From: Ruminococcus bicirculans (ex Wegman et al. 2014)
GTDB lineage: Bacteria > Bacillota > Clostridia > Oscillospirales > Ruminococcaceae
Direction: 5' to 3'
Length of the DNA: 64,000 nt
Assembly: GCF_000723465.1 (NCBI RefSeq)
Contig: NZ_HF545616.1
Coordinates: forward strand, 1,054,001-1,118,000
In this document: positions 7,888 to 15,025 of the stretch, piece after piece
Numbering within the stretch: position 1 is the first letter of the stretch
How the letters are laid out: each line of letters starts with the position of its first letter
The notes under the pieces: model-generated
Database searches by the model: none
What the model saw: only the letters and a program-made list of their open reading frames with translations
Told to the model about the DNA's origin: nothing
Made by a program: the position numbers and the translations under genes

Positions 7888-8226
7888 ATGGCGAAGAGGA
7901 ACACATACACACCGGAGTACAAGGCAAAAATCGTAATAGAAATACTGGAGGGAGAGCAGACGATCAGCGAGATAGCAAGTCGTGAAGGAATCAACGTCAA
8001 TCAGCTGAAAAATTGGAAAAAGGAATTTCTTGAGAATGCATCCCGTGCCTTTAATGGTTCAAAATCAGAAAAGGAAGCAAAAAGAGCAGCTGAGAACTCA
8101 AAAAAGCGGGAAGAAAAGCTTATGCAGAAAATCGGTCACCTGACAGTTCAGGTGGACTGGCTCAAAAAAAAATCTGAAGAAGTGCTCGGACCTGACTGGA
8201 AGGAAAAGTCTGGTTATGAAGAATGA
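7888..8226 (+). CDS. IS3-family transposase OrfA
   Basis: Encodes 112 residues from ATG 7888 with AGGAGGA just upstream. The N-terminal half is the helix-turn-helix of IS3/IS911 OrfA proteins (YTPEYKAKIVIEILEGEQTI, SREGINVNQLKNWKKEFLE), which bind the element's ends; the second half is a charged coiled coil for pairing with OrfB. It overlaps orfB by 11 bp. A run of nine A at 8164-8172 lies before the overlap, with both frames open after it, so slippage could make an OrfAB fusion; the frames differ by +1, not the usual -1. Confidence 0.85.
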   Translation: MAKRNTYTPEYKAKIVIEILEGEQTISEIASREGINVNQLKNWKKEFLENASRAFNGSKSEKEAKRAAENSKKREEKLMQKIGHLTVQVDWLKKKSEEVLGPDWKEKSGYEE

Positions 8227-9049
8227 TAGGCTGAACATTAAGGAACAGTGTGAACTGCTTGAAATCAACCGCACTTCGATGTACTATCAGCCTGTTGAAC
8301 CGGCAGAAAAAGCCTTGGAGCGTGAGGAATACATCAAATCACGTATTGACTACTGGCACACAAAATTCTGCTACATTGGTCATCGGAAAATCAAAGAAAA
8401 GCTTGTACAGGAAGACGGGATTGCAATCGGCAGAAAGCTTGTCAGACGTTATATGGCGGAAATGAATATCTGTCCGGTTTATCCGAAATCCAATCTTTCA
8501 AAGCCCGGAAAGAACAGTTTAAAATTTCCGTATCTGCTGAAAAATCTAAAAATTGACCGACCAAATCAGGTATGGTCAATTGACATCACCTATATCAAAA
8601 TGGGGCGTAGCCATATGTATCTGACAGCGATTATTGATTGGTACAGCCGTTTTATCGTGGGCTATGAATTGTCTGATACGCTGGATACTGCACCGGTTTT
8701 AGCAGCAGTCACAAATGCCATGGAACAATACGGCAATCCTGAAATTATCAATTCTGATCAGGGCAGCCAGTTTACAAGCAATGACTATATTGAATTTCTG
8801 AAAGCGAAGAATATCCGCCAGAGTATGGACGGAAAAGCTAGATGGGTGGATAATGTGGTAATTGAACGCTGGTTTCGCAGCTTGAAAACGGAGTTGATTT
8901 ATATCAATGAATACAGCAATCCCAGAGAGCTGCGCCAGCAGATTGGTAGTTACATCAAGGATTACAACAACGAAAGACCCCATCAGGCGCTTGGCTACAA
9001 GTTGCCTGTGCAGGTTTACCAAGCCAAGTCTGTATGCAATGCTGCATAA
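8216..9049 (+). CDS. IS3-family transposase OrfB (DDE integrase)
   Basis: Encodes 277 residues with the IS3 layout: an N-terminal HTH_21 region (YWHTKFCYIGHRKI), then the rve integrase core with the three acidic residues in WSIDITYIK, INSDQGSQFTS and VIERWFRSLK, and the usual end YNNERPHQALGYKLP. It cuts and joins the element's ends. Full length and apparently intact. Confidence 0.9.
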   Translation: MKNDRLNIKEQCELLEINRTSMYYQPVEPAEKALEREEYIKSRIDYWHTKFCYIGHRKIKEKLVQEDGIAIGRKLVRRYMAEMNICPVYPKSNLSKPGKNSLKFPYLLKNLKIDRPNQVWSIDITYIKMGRSHMYLTAIIDWYSRFIVGYELSDTLDTAPVLAAVTNAMEQYGNPEIINSDQGSQFTSNDYIEFLKAKNIRQSMDGKARWVDNVVIERWFRSLKTELIYINEYSNPRELRQQIGSYIKDYNNERPHQALGYKLPVQVYQAKSVCNAA

Positions 9050-9139
9050 ATTTTGCTTACGTTTTTTGGATGGCTATACAAAGTTTTCGCTGTCACGATA
9101 ATTTTTTTCATTTGTGTCTTGACAAGGGGGACATTATAA

Positions 9140-9430
9140 GGTTCTCCATTAATTGTTATAGAAAATAATATTATAAAATCAATAAAAATATCATGTGTTT
9201 GTGAAGTACTAGCTGAAGTTGATGAGTTTAACGATATTTCCGATTTTTGTTATCTAAAAAAATATATTGCTGAATTAAAAAAAGCAAAGAAACTTTGTAA
9301 AAAACACTCCATTAATAAGTATGATGGTTATGGACATAAAAAATTTTATTATAAGTGTACAAAATGTAGAAGTGTTTGGGCTTTAACAGAACCTGACGGC
9401 AATTTTAACGGAAGATTGGAAAAACTATAG
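9140..9430 (+). pseudogene. 5'-truncated immunity-like gene beside the IS3 element
   Basis: Open from 9140 (after TAA) to TAG 9430, 96 residues with no start codon. It reads SPLIVIENNIIKSIKI, a helical stretch, then a zinc-ribbon-like end CTKCRSVWALTEPDGNF. The 5' part is missing up to the IS end at 9124. It may have been an immunity gene; the IS insertion or a linked deletion removed its start. Confidence 0.5.
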
Positions 9431-9542
9431 GTTTATAGCTTTAGACACGATAAAATATATGATCAATTATATTTCCAATCAAAAGTGTGGAATTGAAAAA
9501 AATAAGCAGTAAAATAGCGGAATATATTTTACGTTTTGATAG

Positions 9543-9606
9543 TGCTGATAAGAGTAAGTACATTTTTTTACGATAAGTATGAATACTTAAAAACCGGATA
9601 TTGAGG
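9543..9606 (+). repeat. Third remnant of the toxin linker
   Basis: TTTTTACGATAAGTATGAAT followed by ACTTAAAAACCGGATATTGA matches 7231-7273 (FYDKYEYLKPDIE) with small changes and one extra base. It ends abruptly at a junction; the 37-codon frame after it (9607-9720, ending LDWKEK) looks like the 3' end of another gene, now cut off. Bases 9431-9542 hold nothing I can assign. Confidence 0.6.
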
Positions 9607-9723
9607 ATGGAGAATGGTGAGATCATGTATGAGGCTTTCAGAGATGCGACTGACAGAACTGCAGGGTGGTCATTCTCAGATGAGACTTACATAGCAACAT
9701 TAGACTGGAAGGAGAAATAATAA

Positions 9724-10629
9724 ATGAAAAAAGTCATCAGCCTTATTTCGAGCTTAGCATTGGTGATATCTCTGAGTAGTTGTGCCATTAAAGAAAAGCC
9801 TATCATAAACGGTGTTGAGTATAAATACAACGATCAGTTCTACGCAGATACGGCAGATCAATTATTGACATACATAGACGATGGGGATAAAGACGGCGTA
9901 AAATCCTTACTGTGTAACGGTCTGAAAAATTCAGATGGTATTGACGCTGATATACAAGCGCTGATTGATGGATTTGAAGGCGATATAATTCGCACGACAG
10001 AGTATGAAAAGGATACTGTGAGCGCCAGTTCTTCAGGAAAAAATTATACCAGTGCTTTTCTTTCCAGATCATTTTATATTATCACGGATAAGCAAAAATA
10101 CGGGGTATATATAGCAGTTTGCCCCATCGATGAAAAGCATGATGATGGGGAAGATCTGGTCGGCGTTTATAACATATCCATAAATACTTTGGATTATGAG
10201 TCCGGTGATATCGAGTGTAATACTGCCAATACTATTGAAATTGCAGACCATAACTGCTGCGTTGCTTCCGGTTATGGCGACAGCAGCAGTTATATAGTGG
10301 CTCAGACGGGCAATAAGTACGAAGTTATAGATATTTACAGGATAATCAATCCTCAAAGTATTGTAAAATATAATGATATAACCGCATGGAACAGCAGAGA
10401 TTTTCTGAGCTTTAAGGAAAAATTCGGCGCTCCGTATGCCGAATCTCTTGACAATGACAAGGAACATGTTTTAGCCGATGTATATATGTATGAAATTTCA
10501 GATAGCAATAAATATGCGATCGTGGCTGTTGGCAGAGATGACGGCTCGATCAATGCGCTGTCTGTTAAGGATATAGACAGCCGTTGGAGCGAAGATAATA
10601 AATATGAATATATTTTAGAGAATGAATAG
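9724..10629 (+). CDS. Lipoprotein, DUF5104-like
   Basis: Encodes 301 residues from ATG 9724 after GGAGAAATAATAA. The signal peptide MKKVISLISSLALVISLSSC ends in a lipobox (LSSC), so the protein is anchored to the outer face of the membrane through Cys20. The next part (ADTADQLLTYIDDGDKDGVK) resembles the repeat-like start of DUF5104 lipoproteins of clostridia. Codon use is less AT-rich than the toxin array before it. Function unknown; an envelope immunity role is possible given the place. Confidence 0.65.
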   Translation: MKKVISLISSLALVISLSSCAIKEKPIINGVEYKYNDQFYADTADQLLTYIDDGDKDGVKSLLCNGLKNSDGIDADIQALIDGFEGDIIRTTEYEKDTVSASSSGKNYTSAFLSRSFYIITDKQKYGVYIAVCPIDEKHDDGEDLVGVYNISINTLDYESGDIECNTANTIEIADHNCCVASGYGDSSSYIVAQTGNKYEVIDIYRIINPQSIVKYNDITAWNSRDFLSFKEKFGAPYAESLDNDKEHVLADVYMYEISDSNKYAIVAVGRDDGSINALSVKDIDSRWSEDNKYEYILENE

Positions 10630-10701
10630 ATTAAAGGCAAGGAATTAAATAACAAATGAGCAGCGAAATAATCGGAACAAAATTCAAGTGAACGGTATTA
10701 A

Positions 10702-10825
10702 CATTGACACCGTTTTCTTCACACCATTTATGCACTGTAAGTCAGCTACTTTTCTGTGCCTGGATCTGGGCTGACCATTCAGTCAGGCGAAATTCGTTCT
10801 TTACCGTTGCGATCGTTGTTTTCAT
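10702..10825 (-). pseudogene. Remnant of an IS66-type accessory gene
   Basis: On the minus strand from ATG 10825 the frame reads MKTTIATVKNEFRLTEWSA, then QIQAQKSS, a TGA stop, and LTVHKWCEENGVNVN. This is the start of the small TnpA-like accessory protein of IS66 elements (..SSGLTV..WCEENG..). One codon has become a stop and the rest of the element is gone. Apart from this, the stretch 10630-11097 shows no other gene. Confidence 0.55.
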
Positions 10826-11097
10826 TATCATTATCTTTATCTCCACATCTAATTTGGTCTAAGCAGCTCTATAAACTTTTTGAGATTGGGTAATTTACTC
10901 TATCGAGTTGCTTGAAGTTTATTATACTTCTTTAGTCATCGGTGGGGTAGATGCGGAGGGTTTGACGGTTACATTCAAATTCACAACGTCAATGATAGAT
11001 GATATTTTAGAAGATGTCCCCGTTATTGATACAAATAGATATATTTGATGTAAAAATAGAAAATGTTTATTCGTCGTTTGGTGGGAAAGGAAATGTT

Positions 11098-11604
11098 ATG
11101 AAATTGGAAAAACAAATTACAAATGGAGAGCTGCTTGAACTTACAAAAAAAGCATTTGAAAATAATGAGGTTGCTGAGTTCCTTTGCGGAGAGAAAGGAT
11201 ATGCTTGTCCTATAAGTCACTTTGTTCCAGCAAATGTACCAACGGATTTTAGTAGAATTATAGATTTTGGAGTATACAAACTTTATGAGGAAACTAAAAA
11301 TGAAAAAATTGTTGCCAAATTCGAAGAAGCCATATTGTATCTTCTTGATTGCGATCCAGCAAAGAATTGGATAGCGTTTATGGTATGTTGGAATCAAATT
11401 AGGAATGAAAAAAGACACGAAGCACCATTTAAATTCATTAATCAAGAGTTAATTGAGAAATTGAAGGAAACGCTATTAAAACACGAAAAGGAGCTTCGTG
11501 TTTGTAAGGAATGGCAAGGTTGGAATGAAGAAAATGGGCTTTGGCAGGAAATTACAAGAATTAATAACATTGCAACTAAAGATTATGGGGTGAGTATATT
11601 ATGA
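11098..11604 (+). CDS. Hypothetical protein, immunity-like
   Basis: Encodes 168 residues from ATG 11098, with GGGAAAGG seven bases upstream; earlier starts in frame have no such site. A soluble, mostly helical protein with Trp and Cys residues (DCDPAKNWIAFMVCWNQIRNE). It is followed by a broken gene starting in an ATGA overlap, so the two form a pair. No family recognised. AT-rich like the toxin array. Confidence 0.55.
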   Translation: MKLEKQITNGELLELTKKAFENNEVAEFLCGEKGYACPISHFVPANVPTDFSRIIDFGVYKLYEETKNEKIVAKFEEAILYLLDCDPAKNWIAFMVCWNQIRNEKRHEAPFKFINQELIEKLKETLLKHEKELRVCKEWQGWNEENGLWQEITRINNIATKDYGVSIL

Positions 11605-11900
11605 ATATAGACGAAATATTTAGTAAAGGTGCATCTTATTTAATATCTGAAAAAGGTTATGAAGACTATATTTCAGGCAAAGATGTTACATTGTGACGTC
11701 CTGTTGGAGATGATACTGTTGTTTTGGTTGCACCAAGTGCCGAAATTGATGAAGCTATAATTAAAACCAAATCCGGATGTTAACCCTAATATAGAAGAAA
11801 TTGGCAACACGAATTCAATAAATGGAATCCCAACCAAACAATTAAATAATCTATATAATTCATTAGGAAGAGATTCTGAGTGCTTACGTTTCATTCATTG
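11601..11900 (+). pseudogene. Decayed partner gene of the preceding one
   Basis: Begins MNIDEIFSKGASYLISEKGY at an ATGA overlap, stops at a TGA (11694), reopens in the same frame as RPVGDDTVVLVAPSAEIDEA, then shifts frame near 11777 to NPDVNPNIEEIGN and PTKQLNNLYNSLGRD. One nonsense change and one frameshift show a gene no longer in use. Function unknown. Confidence 0.5.
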
Positions 11901-11987
11901 TATTTACTATACAAGCGCAGCAAGAGCTTTCATATGGGTTCTCTTTAAAATACCCTTAAATACTTTTATTATTGTGAGGTTTAGACT

Positions 11988-12422
11988 ATGGCATTTGTTA
12001 ATGAAAAGCTGACTCCAACGCAAAGAGAGGAACTGGCTAAGAAAAAGATTAAGAACCCATATGGGAGCTTTAGGGACACGACAGAAGGTATCATGCCTCT
12101 GTACTTAACTATTGACAAAAATTCTGAAACATGGTTAGCACATTGCTATAACCATCATGACACGAATAATGATATAGAGGAATTTATCTTTATGTATAAA
12201 TCAAATCCGATACCTGTTCAAGCAATAAAGAGTATTAATGAACAACAAGTTTGCTGGAAAATAACACGTATTGATTTCCCGAAAGGATTGCTAAACGATA
12301 AAGAACACCTTCAAATTTTGTTAACTGACGCGTTCAAAGCTTACAACATATCCGGATGGCCTGGCGAAGAAAGTGGACAGACCAAGGTAATATATGGCTA
12401 TGAGCAAGGAGGTGTATTTTAA
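11988..12422 (+). CDS. Hypothetical protein
   Basis: Encodes 144 residues from ATG 11988 after GTGAGG. Soluble, mixed alpha/beta, with ETWLAHCYNHHD and GWPGEESGQTKVIYG. The next small gene starts in the stop codon (TAATG, 12420-12424). No family recognised. Its small size, coupling to a second small gene and place suggest another immunity-type or accessory gene. Confidence 0.55.
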   Translation: MAFVNEKLTPTQREELAKKKIKNPYGSFRDTTEGIMPLYLTIDKNSETWLAHCYNHHDTNNDIEEFIFMYKSNPIPVQAIKSINEQQVCWKITRIDFPKGLLNDKEHLQILLTDAFKAYNISGWPGEESGQTKVIYGYEQGGVF

Positions 12423-12565
12423 TGTTGACGTTATTGGAAGCATTAGATGAGCTCAATTCAAAATCAGAAAGTGAACTTACTCTTGATTATCTTGAAGAAC
12501 TTGCTAAAAAAGTATCTATCGAATCTGTGCCTCATTTAACGATTAAAGGCTCTGAGATGACCTAA
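12422..12565 (+). CDS. Small hypothetical protein, 47 residues
   Basis: Starts at ATG 12422 inside the TAATG overlap with the previous gene; AAGGAGG at about 12407-12413 serves as ribosome binding site. Reads MLTLLEALDELNSKSESE... and ends LTIKGSEMT. It is acidic and helical. The last codons lie inside the left arm of a terminator, so either the gene was cut short by new sequence or the terminator evolved within it. Confidence 0.5.
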   Translation: MLTLLEALDELNSKSESELTLDYLEELAKKVSIESVPHLTIKGSEMT

Positions 12566-12590
12566 AATTGGTCTTATCAGAGCCTTTTTT
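12545..12590 (+). terminator. Rho-independent terminator
   Basis: AAAGGCTCTGA pairs with TCAGAGCCTTT, with an inner GACC/GGTC stem, followed by T6. Ends the two-gene unit 11988-12565. Confidence 0.85.
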
Positions 12591-12618
12591 ACATTATGCT
12601 TTTTAATGAAATGTCATT

Positions 12619-13036
12619 TTAGGTTGTGCATTTATTCTGGCAGCAGGACGCAGGCACAGAAACCGAGTTCGGCTGATAGCAATATATGGTGAGGTCTTTC
12701 CCAATCTCAGGGCTAAAATCTTTCAGCGTGTGCTTTGTGCCGTTGAGTGCTACATCTGCGTAAGATACCAGCCATTTTCGGTCTCCGTTGCGAAATACTT
12801 CATAAAAAGACCGATTCAGCATTCTTCCACGGGCACACCCTCAACTACTGCCATCTCCTTGTTGCAGTAGCGGAAAATAAAGTCAACACCGTGACCATCC
12901 TCATCGAATACAAGTTCGATAACGCAGTAAGCCAGAGGCATTTCGTCCATAATACTGCACTTCTCGTAGAAACCCAACGGCGGGTCGAATTCCTCCTTAG
13001 GCGACGGAACGTCTAGCCCAAGCTCCTTACGCAGCC
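12619..13036 (-). pseudogene. PAS-domain signalling protein fragment
   Basis: Minus-strand frames read SPKEEFDPPLGFYEKC, MPLAYCVIELVFDEDG, FRYCNKEMAVVEGVPVEE, then after a one-base frameshift near 12820 LNRSFYEVFRNGDRKWLVSY and IGKDLTIYCYQP, with a second shift before the end. This is the PAS-like sensor domain that precedes GGDEF or similar modules in clostridial signalling proteins. Two frameshifts and the missing 5' part (junction near 13036 with an unrelated plus-strand gene) make it a pseudogene. Confidence 0.6.
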
Positions 13037-13039
13037 GTT

Positions 13040-13924
13040 GTGGATGGGCTGAATGGCAGCTTTGACAAGACCGAGTTTGATCTTGTTTCTGCAGAGAATA
13101 CAACAATTGAAAACGCCCCAACAGACACAACTGCTTTTGGCATTTCCGGAGGTGCGATCACAAAAGATCAGAAGATCGGAACTATTACAGTAAAGATCAC
13201 CTCAGACACCTCAGACTCCTCAGACACCACTATGGTGAAAAATTTGGAGGATCTGCGCAGCGTATTTGAAAATGGCGGCAAGGCAAAGCTAAACAACGAT
13301 CTTAACGGAGCAGACGAGAGGCTGAAGCTTTCGTCAGGAAAAGATCTGGAGTTTGATCTGAACAGAAAGACGCTGAGCGTCGAATCTATTTCACTCTCAA
13401 ATGATGGCAACGAAACGCTGACGCTGCGCAACGGTACTATCGGTTGTTATGTGCAGATGAATGGAAGAGCTGAACAACATCTGATCGTTGACAATTGTAC
13501 TCTGAATGGGTTGGGCGACAATAATAATTACTCAGATGTGACCTTGAGAGATTGTGTCATCACGAAAGATTGCTTTACCAGCTATGGCGGCATTTGGAAA
13601 TTCGAGGGAGTCAATAATATTACCAGAACAATGAAAGTTAAGAAAGATGTCACCATTTCCGGCGACTTTACGTTAGGGACGCTTAAAGTTCCCATGGTTA
13701 CTACCGGTACGCCGACCTTAAAACTGTCGGGTAATATTCGGATAGGCAAATTCTCCTTTGATAGTGTTTATAGAGAAGAGGCAAAGATCATCTGCGGCGT
13801 GGGTACATATAACTTTAAGCCTGATGAATATGAAACAGGAAGATATGGCGGTATTCAACTAGCAGAGGGATGCACCGTCAGCGGACCTGATGAGAACGGC
13901 ATTTACACCGTTACAGCGGAATAA
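13040..13924 (+). CDS. Secreted-type protein with beta-helix region, 5'-truncated
   Basis: Encodes about 294 residues but has no signal peptide; it begins DGLNGSFDKTEFDLVSAEN, matching the middle of the secreted proteins at 13938 and 61449 (FGISGGAITKDQKIGTITV). After about residue 65 follows a region of short turns and strands (LEFDLNRKTLSVESISLSN, LTLRNGTIGCY, LIVDNCTLNG) typical of right-handed parallel beta-helices. The 5' end is cut at the junction with the PAS pseudogene, so GTG 13040 is only the first usable codon and the gene is probably dead or badly expressed. It ends 13 bp before the next gene of the same family. Confidence 0.6.
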   Translation: MDGLNGSFDKTEFDLVSAENTTIENAPTDTTAFGISGGAITKDQKIGTITVKITSDTSDSSDTTMVKNLEDLRSVFENGGKAKLNNDLNGADERLKLSSGKDLEFDLNRKTLSVESISLSNDGNETLTLRNGTIGCYVQMNGRAEQHLIVDNCTLNGLGDNNNYSDVTLRDCVITKDCFTSYGGIWKFEGVNNITRTMKVKKDVTISGDFTLGTLKVPMVTTGTPTLKLSGNIRIGKFSFDSVYREEAKIICGVGTYNFKPDEYETGRYGGIQLAEGCTVSGPDENGIYTVTAE

Positions 13925-13937
13925 GGAGGGCAGAAAA

Positions 13938-14495
13938 ATGAAAAAAGTTATTATATCCATACTGTCGCTGGCAATGACAGCCTCTATGGCGGTTCCTGCC
14001 TTTGCGGACACCACTGCCGACGTGCAGGGCAAATATATGGCAGGTGCGGAATCTCCTGTAACTATATCCGCCGACATTACTTGGGAAGATATGACCTTCG
14101 AGTACACCGAGGGCGAAAAGACTTGGAACCCTGAAACACATCAGGTCGATCAGGCAGACGGCAAATGGACCAGCGACACAAAGGCTATCACATTTACAAA
14201 TCACTCTAATGTGGGCATTATGGCGAAGTTTAATTTTGCTCCCGAGGGTGATATTGAGGGCAGTTTCACTAAAGACGGCACCTCAACTGATAAACTTGAG
14301 CTTGACACTATAAAGAATTTGGAGGAAGGCTCAGCCGCTCCGTCTGACACGATGAACTTCGGTATTACTGGTGGTGCTATCAGTGAAAATTGCAAGCTGG
14401 GAACTATCACGGTGTATATCACTCCTAATGACAACAGCAACTATATCTTAACAGAAGCTGAACTTACTGAAGCCGCTGTAAAAAACGCACAATGA
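13938..14495 (+). CDS. Secreted protein with TWNPETH motif
   Basis: Encodes 185 residues from ATG 13938 behind AAGGAGGG. The signal peptide is MKKVIISILSLAMTASMAVP with cleavage after AFA. The mature part has ITWEDMTFEY, KTWNPETHQVD, ITFTNHSNVG and a MNFGITGGAI...LGTITVYIT end. The same motifs occur at 61449-61961 (VEWEEMNFTY, KVWDPETHSY, ITVTNHSNSA, LGTITVTIS), so this is a paralogous family, probably a beta-sandwich on the cell surface or in the matrix. I do not recognise a named family. Confidence 0.7.
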   Translation: MKKVIISILSLAMTASMAVPAFADTTADVQGKYMAGAESPVTISADITWEDMTFEYTEGEKTWNPETHQVDQADGKWTSDTKAITFTNHSNVGIMAKFNFAPEGDIEGSFTKDGTSTDKLELDTIKNLEEGSAAPSDTMNFGITGGAISENCKLGTITVYITPNDNSNYILTEAELTEAAVKNAQ

Positions 14496-14499
14496 AAAA

Positions 14500-14546
14500 A
14501 AGACTGCTTTCTACCCTTTTCCGGGGTAGAAAGCAGTCTTCTTTTG
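14500..14546 (+). terminator. Strong rho-independent terminator
   Basis: AAGACTGCTTTCTACCC pairs fully with GGGGTAGAAAGCAGTCTT around a small loop, followed by CTTTT. Ends the secreted-protein unit. Confidence 0.9.
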
Positions 14547-14654
14547 TGGTATAATACTATGCACTGTTTTGTATGTGTCAAGTTTTATTATACAGGATCA
14601 ACTTTATTTTTCGCCAATAAGTTTACGCTGCTTTATATGCTTTTTACCAGAATT

Positions 14655-14690
14655 GGCAAAAAAATTAGGCAGCCGTTACCGACTACCTAA
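14655..14690 (-). terminator. Terminator of the DUF1294 gene
   Basis: Read on the minus strand TTAGGTAGTCG pairs with CGGCTGCCTAA (two G-U pairs), followed by seven T. Ten bases after the stop of the DUF1294 gene. Confidence 0.75.
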
Positions 14691-14700
14691 AGAACTTATT

Positions 14701-14967
14701 CTATTCTGCAATGACCTTGTATATGATAAATGCCCATAGTGCAAGAGAAATTATCATCACCATATAAAAATACCAGTGTTTTGTTTTGTGACGGAAAAAT
14801 TCCATGCCCAGAAATCCTCCTGCAAAGCCGCCAAGCAGGCTCAGACCAAGGAGCGTTTTCTCAGGTATCCGCCATTTGTGTGCTCTTGCCTTGTGCTTAT
14901 CTGCACCAAAAAGTATGAACGTCAAAAGGCTCATTGCGGAAAGATATATTATAATGTATTTCAGCAT
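14701..14967 (-). CDS. DUF1294 membrane protein
   Basis: Encodes 88 residues: an N-terminal transmembrane helix (IIIYLSAMSLLTFILFGADK), a short basic loop with HKWRIPEKTLL, a glycine-rich helix (GLSLLGGFAGGFLGMEFF), the FRHKTKH motif, and a last helix. FGxDKxxA, RIPE and FRHKT are the marks of DUF1294, a small membrane protein family of unknown role. Lies after purL on the same strand, separated by a terminator. Confidence 0.85.
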   Translation of the reverse strand: MLKYIIIYLSAMSLLTFILFGADKHKARAHKWRIPEKTLLGLSLLGGFAGGFLGMEFFRHKTKHWYFYMVMIISLALWAFIIYKVIAE

Positions 14968-14983
14968 ATCTTTGTCCTCGTAT

Positions 14984-15012
14984 AAACAAAGGGCGGAAAA
15001 GCTCCGCCCTTG
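14984..15012 (-). terminator. Terminator of purL
   Basis: AAGGGCGG pairs with CCGCCCTT; on the minus strand TTTGTTT follows. On the plus strand it is also followed by T-rich sequence. Confidence 0.75.
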
Positions 15013-15025
15013 TATTTTTGTTTTT

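Larger units (their letters stand above)
7818..9124 (+). mobile_element. IS3-family insertion sequence
   Basis: About 1.3 kb with imperfect terminal inverted repeats. The left end reads GAACACAAAATTG then CATCGTGACAG (7822-7851); the right end, read on the other strand, gives AGACACAAATG then ATCGTGACAG. It holds two overlapping genes typical of IS3. I do not see clear target-site repeats, so exact ends may be off by a few bases. It separates an immunity gene (left) from the 3' remnant of another (right). Confidence 0.8.

Noticed and set aside
8164-8172. A9 tract as a classic -1 frameshift site of IS3 elements
   Set aside because: orfB is in the +1 frame relative to orfA, so standard -1 slippage would not fuse them; slippage of another kind is only possible, not shown.
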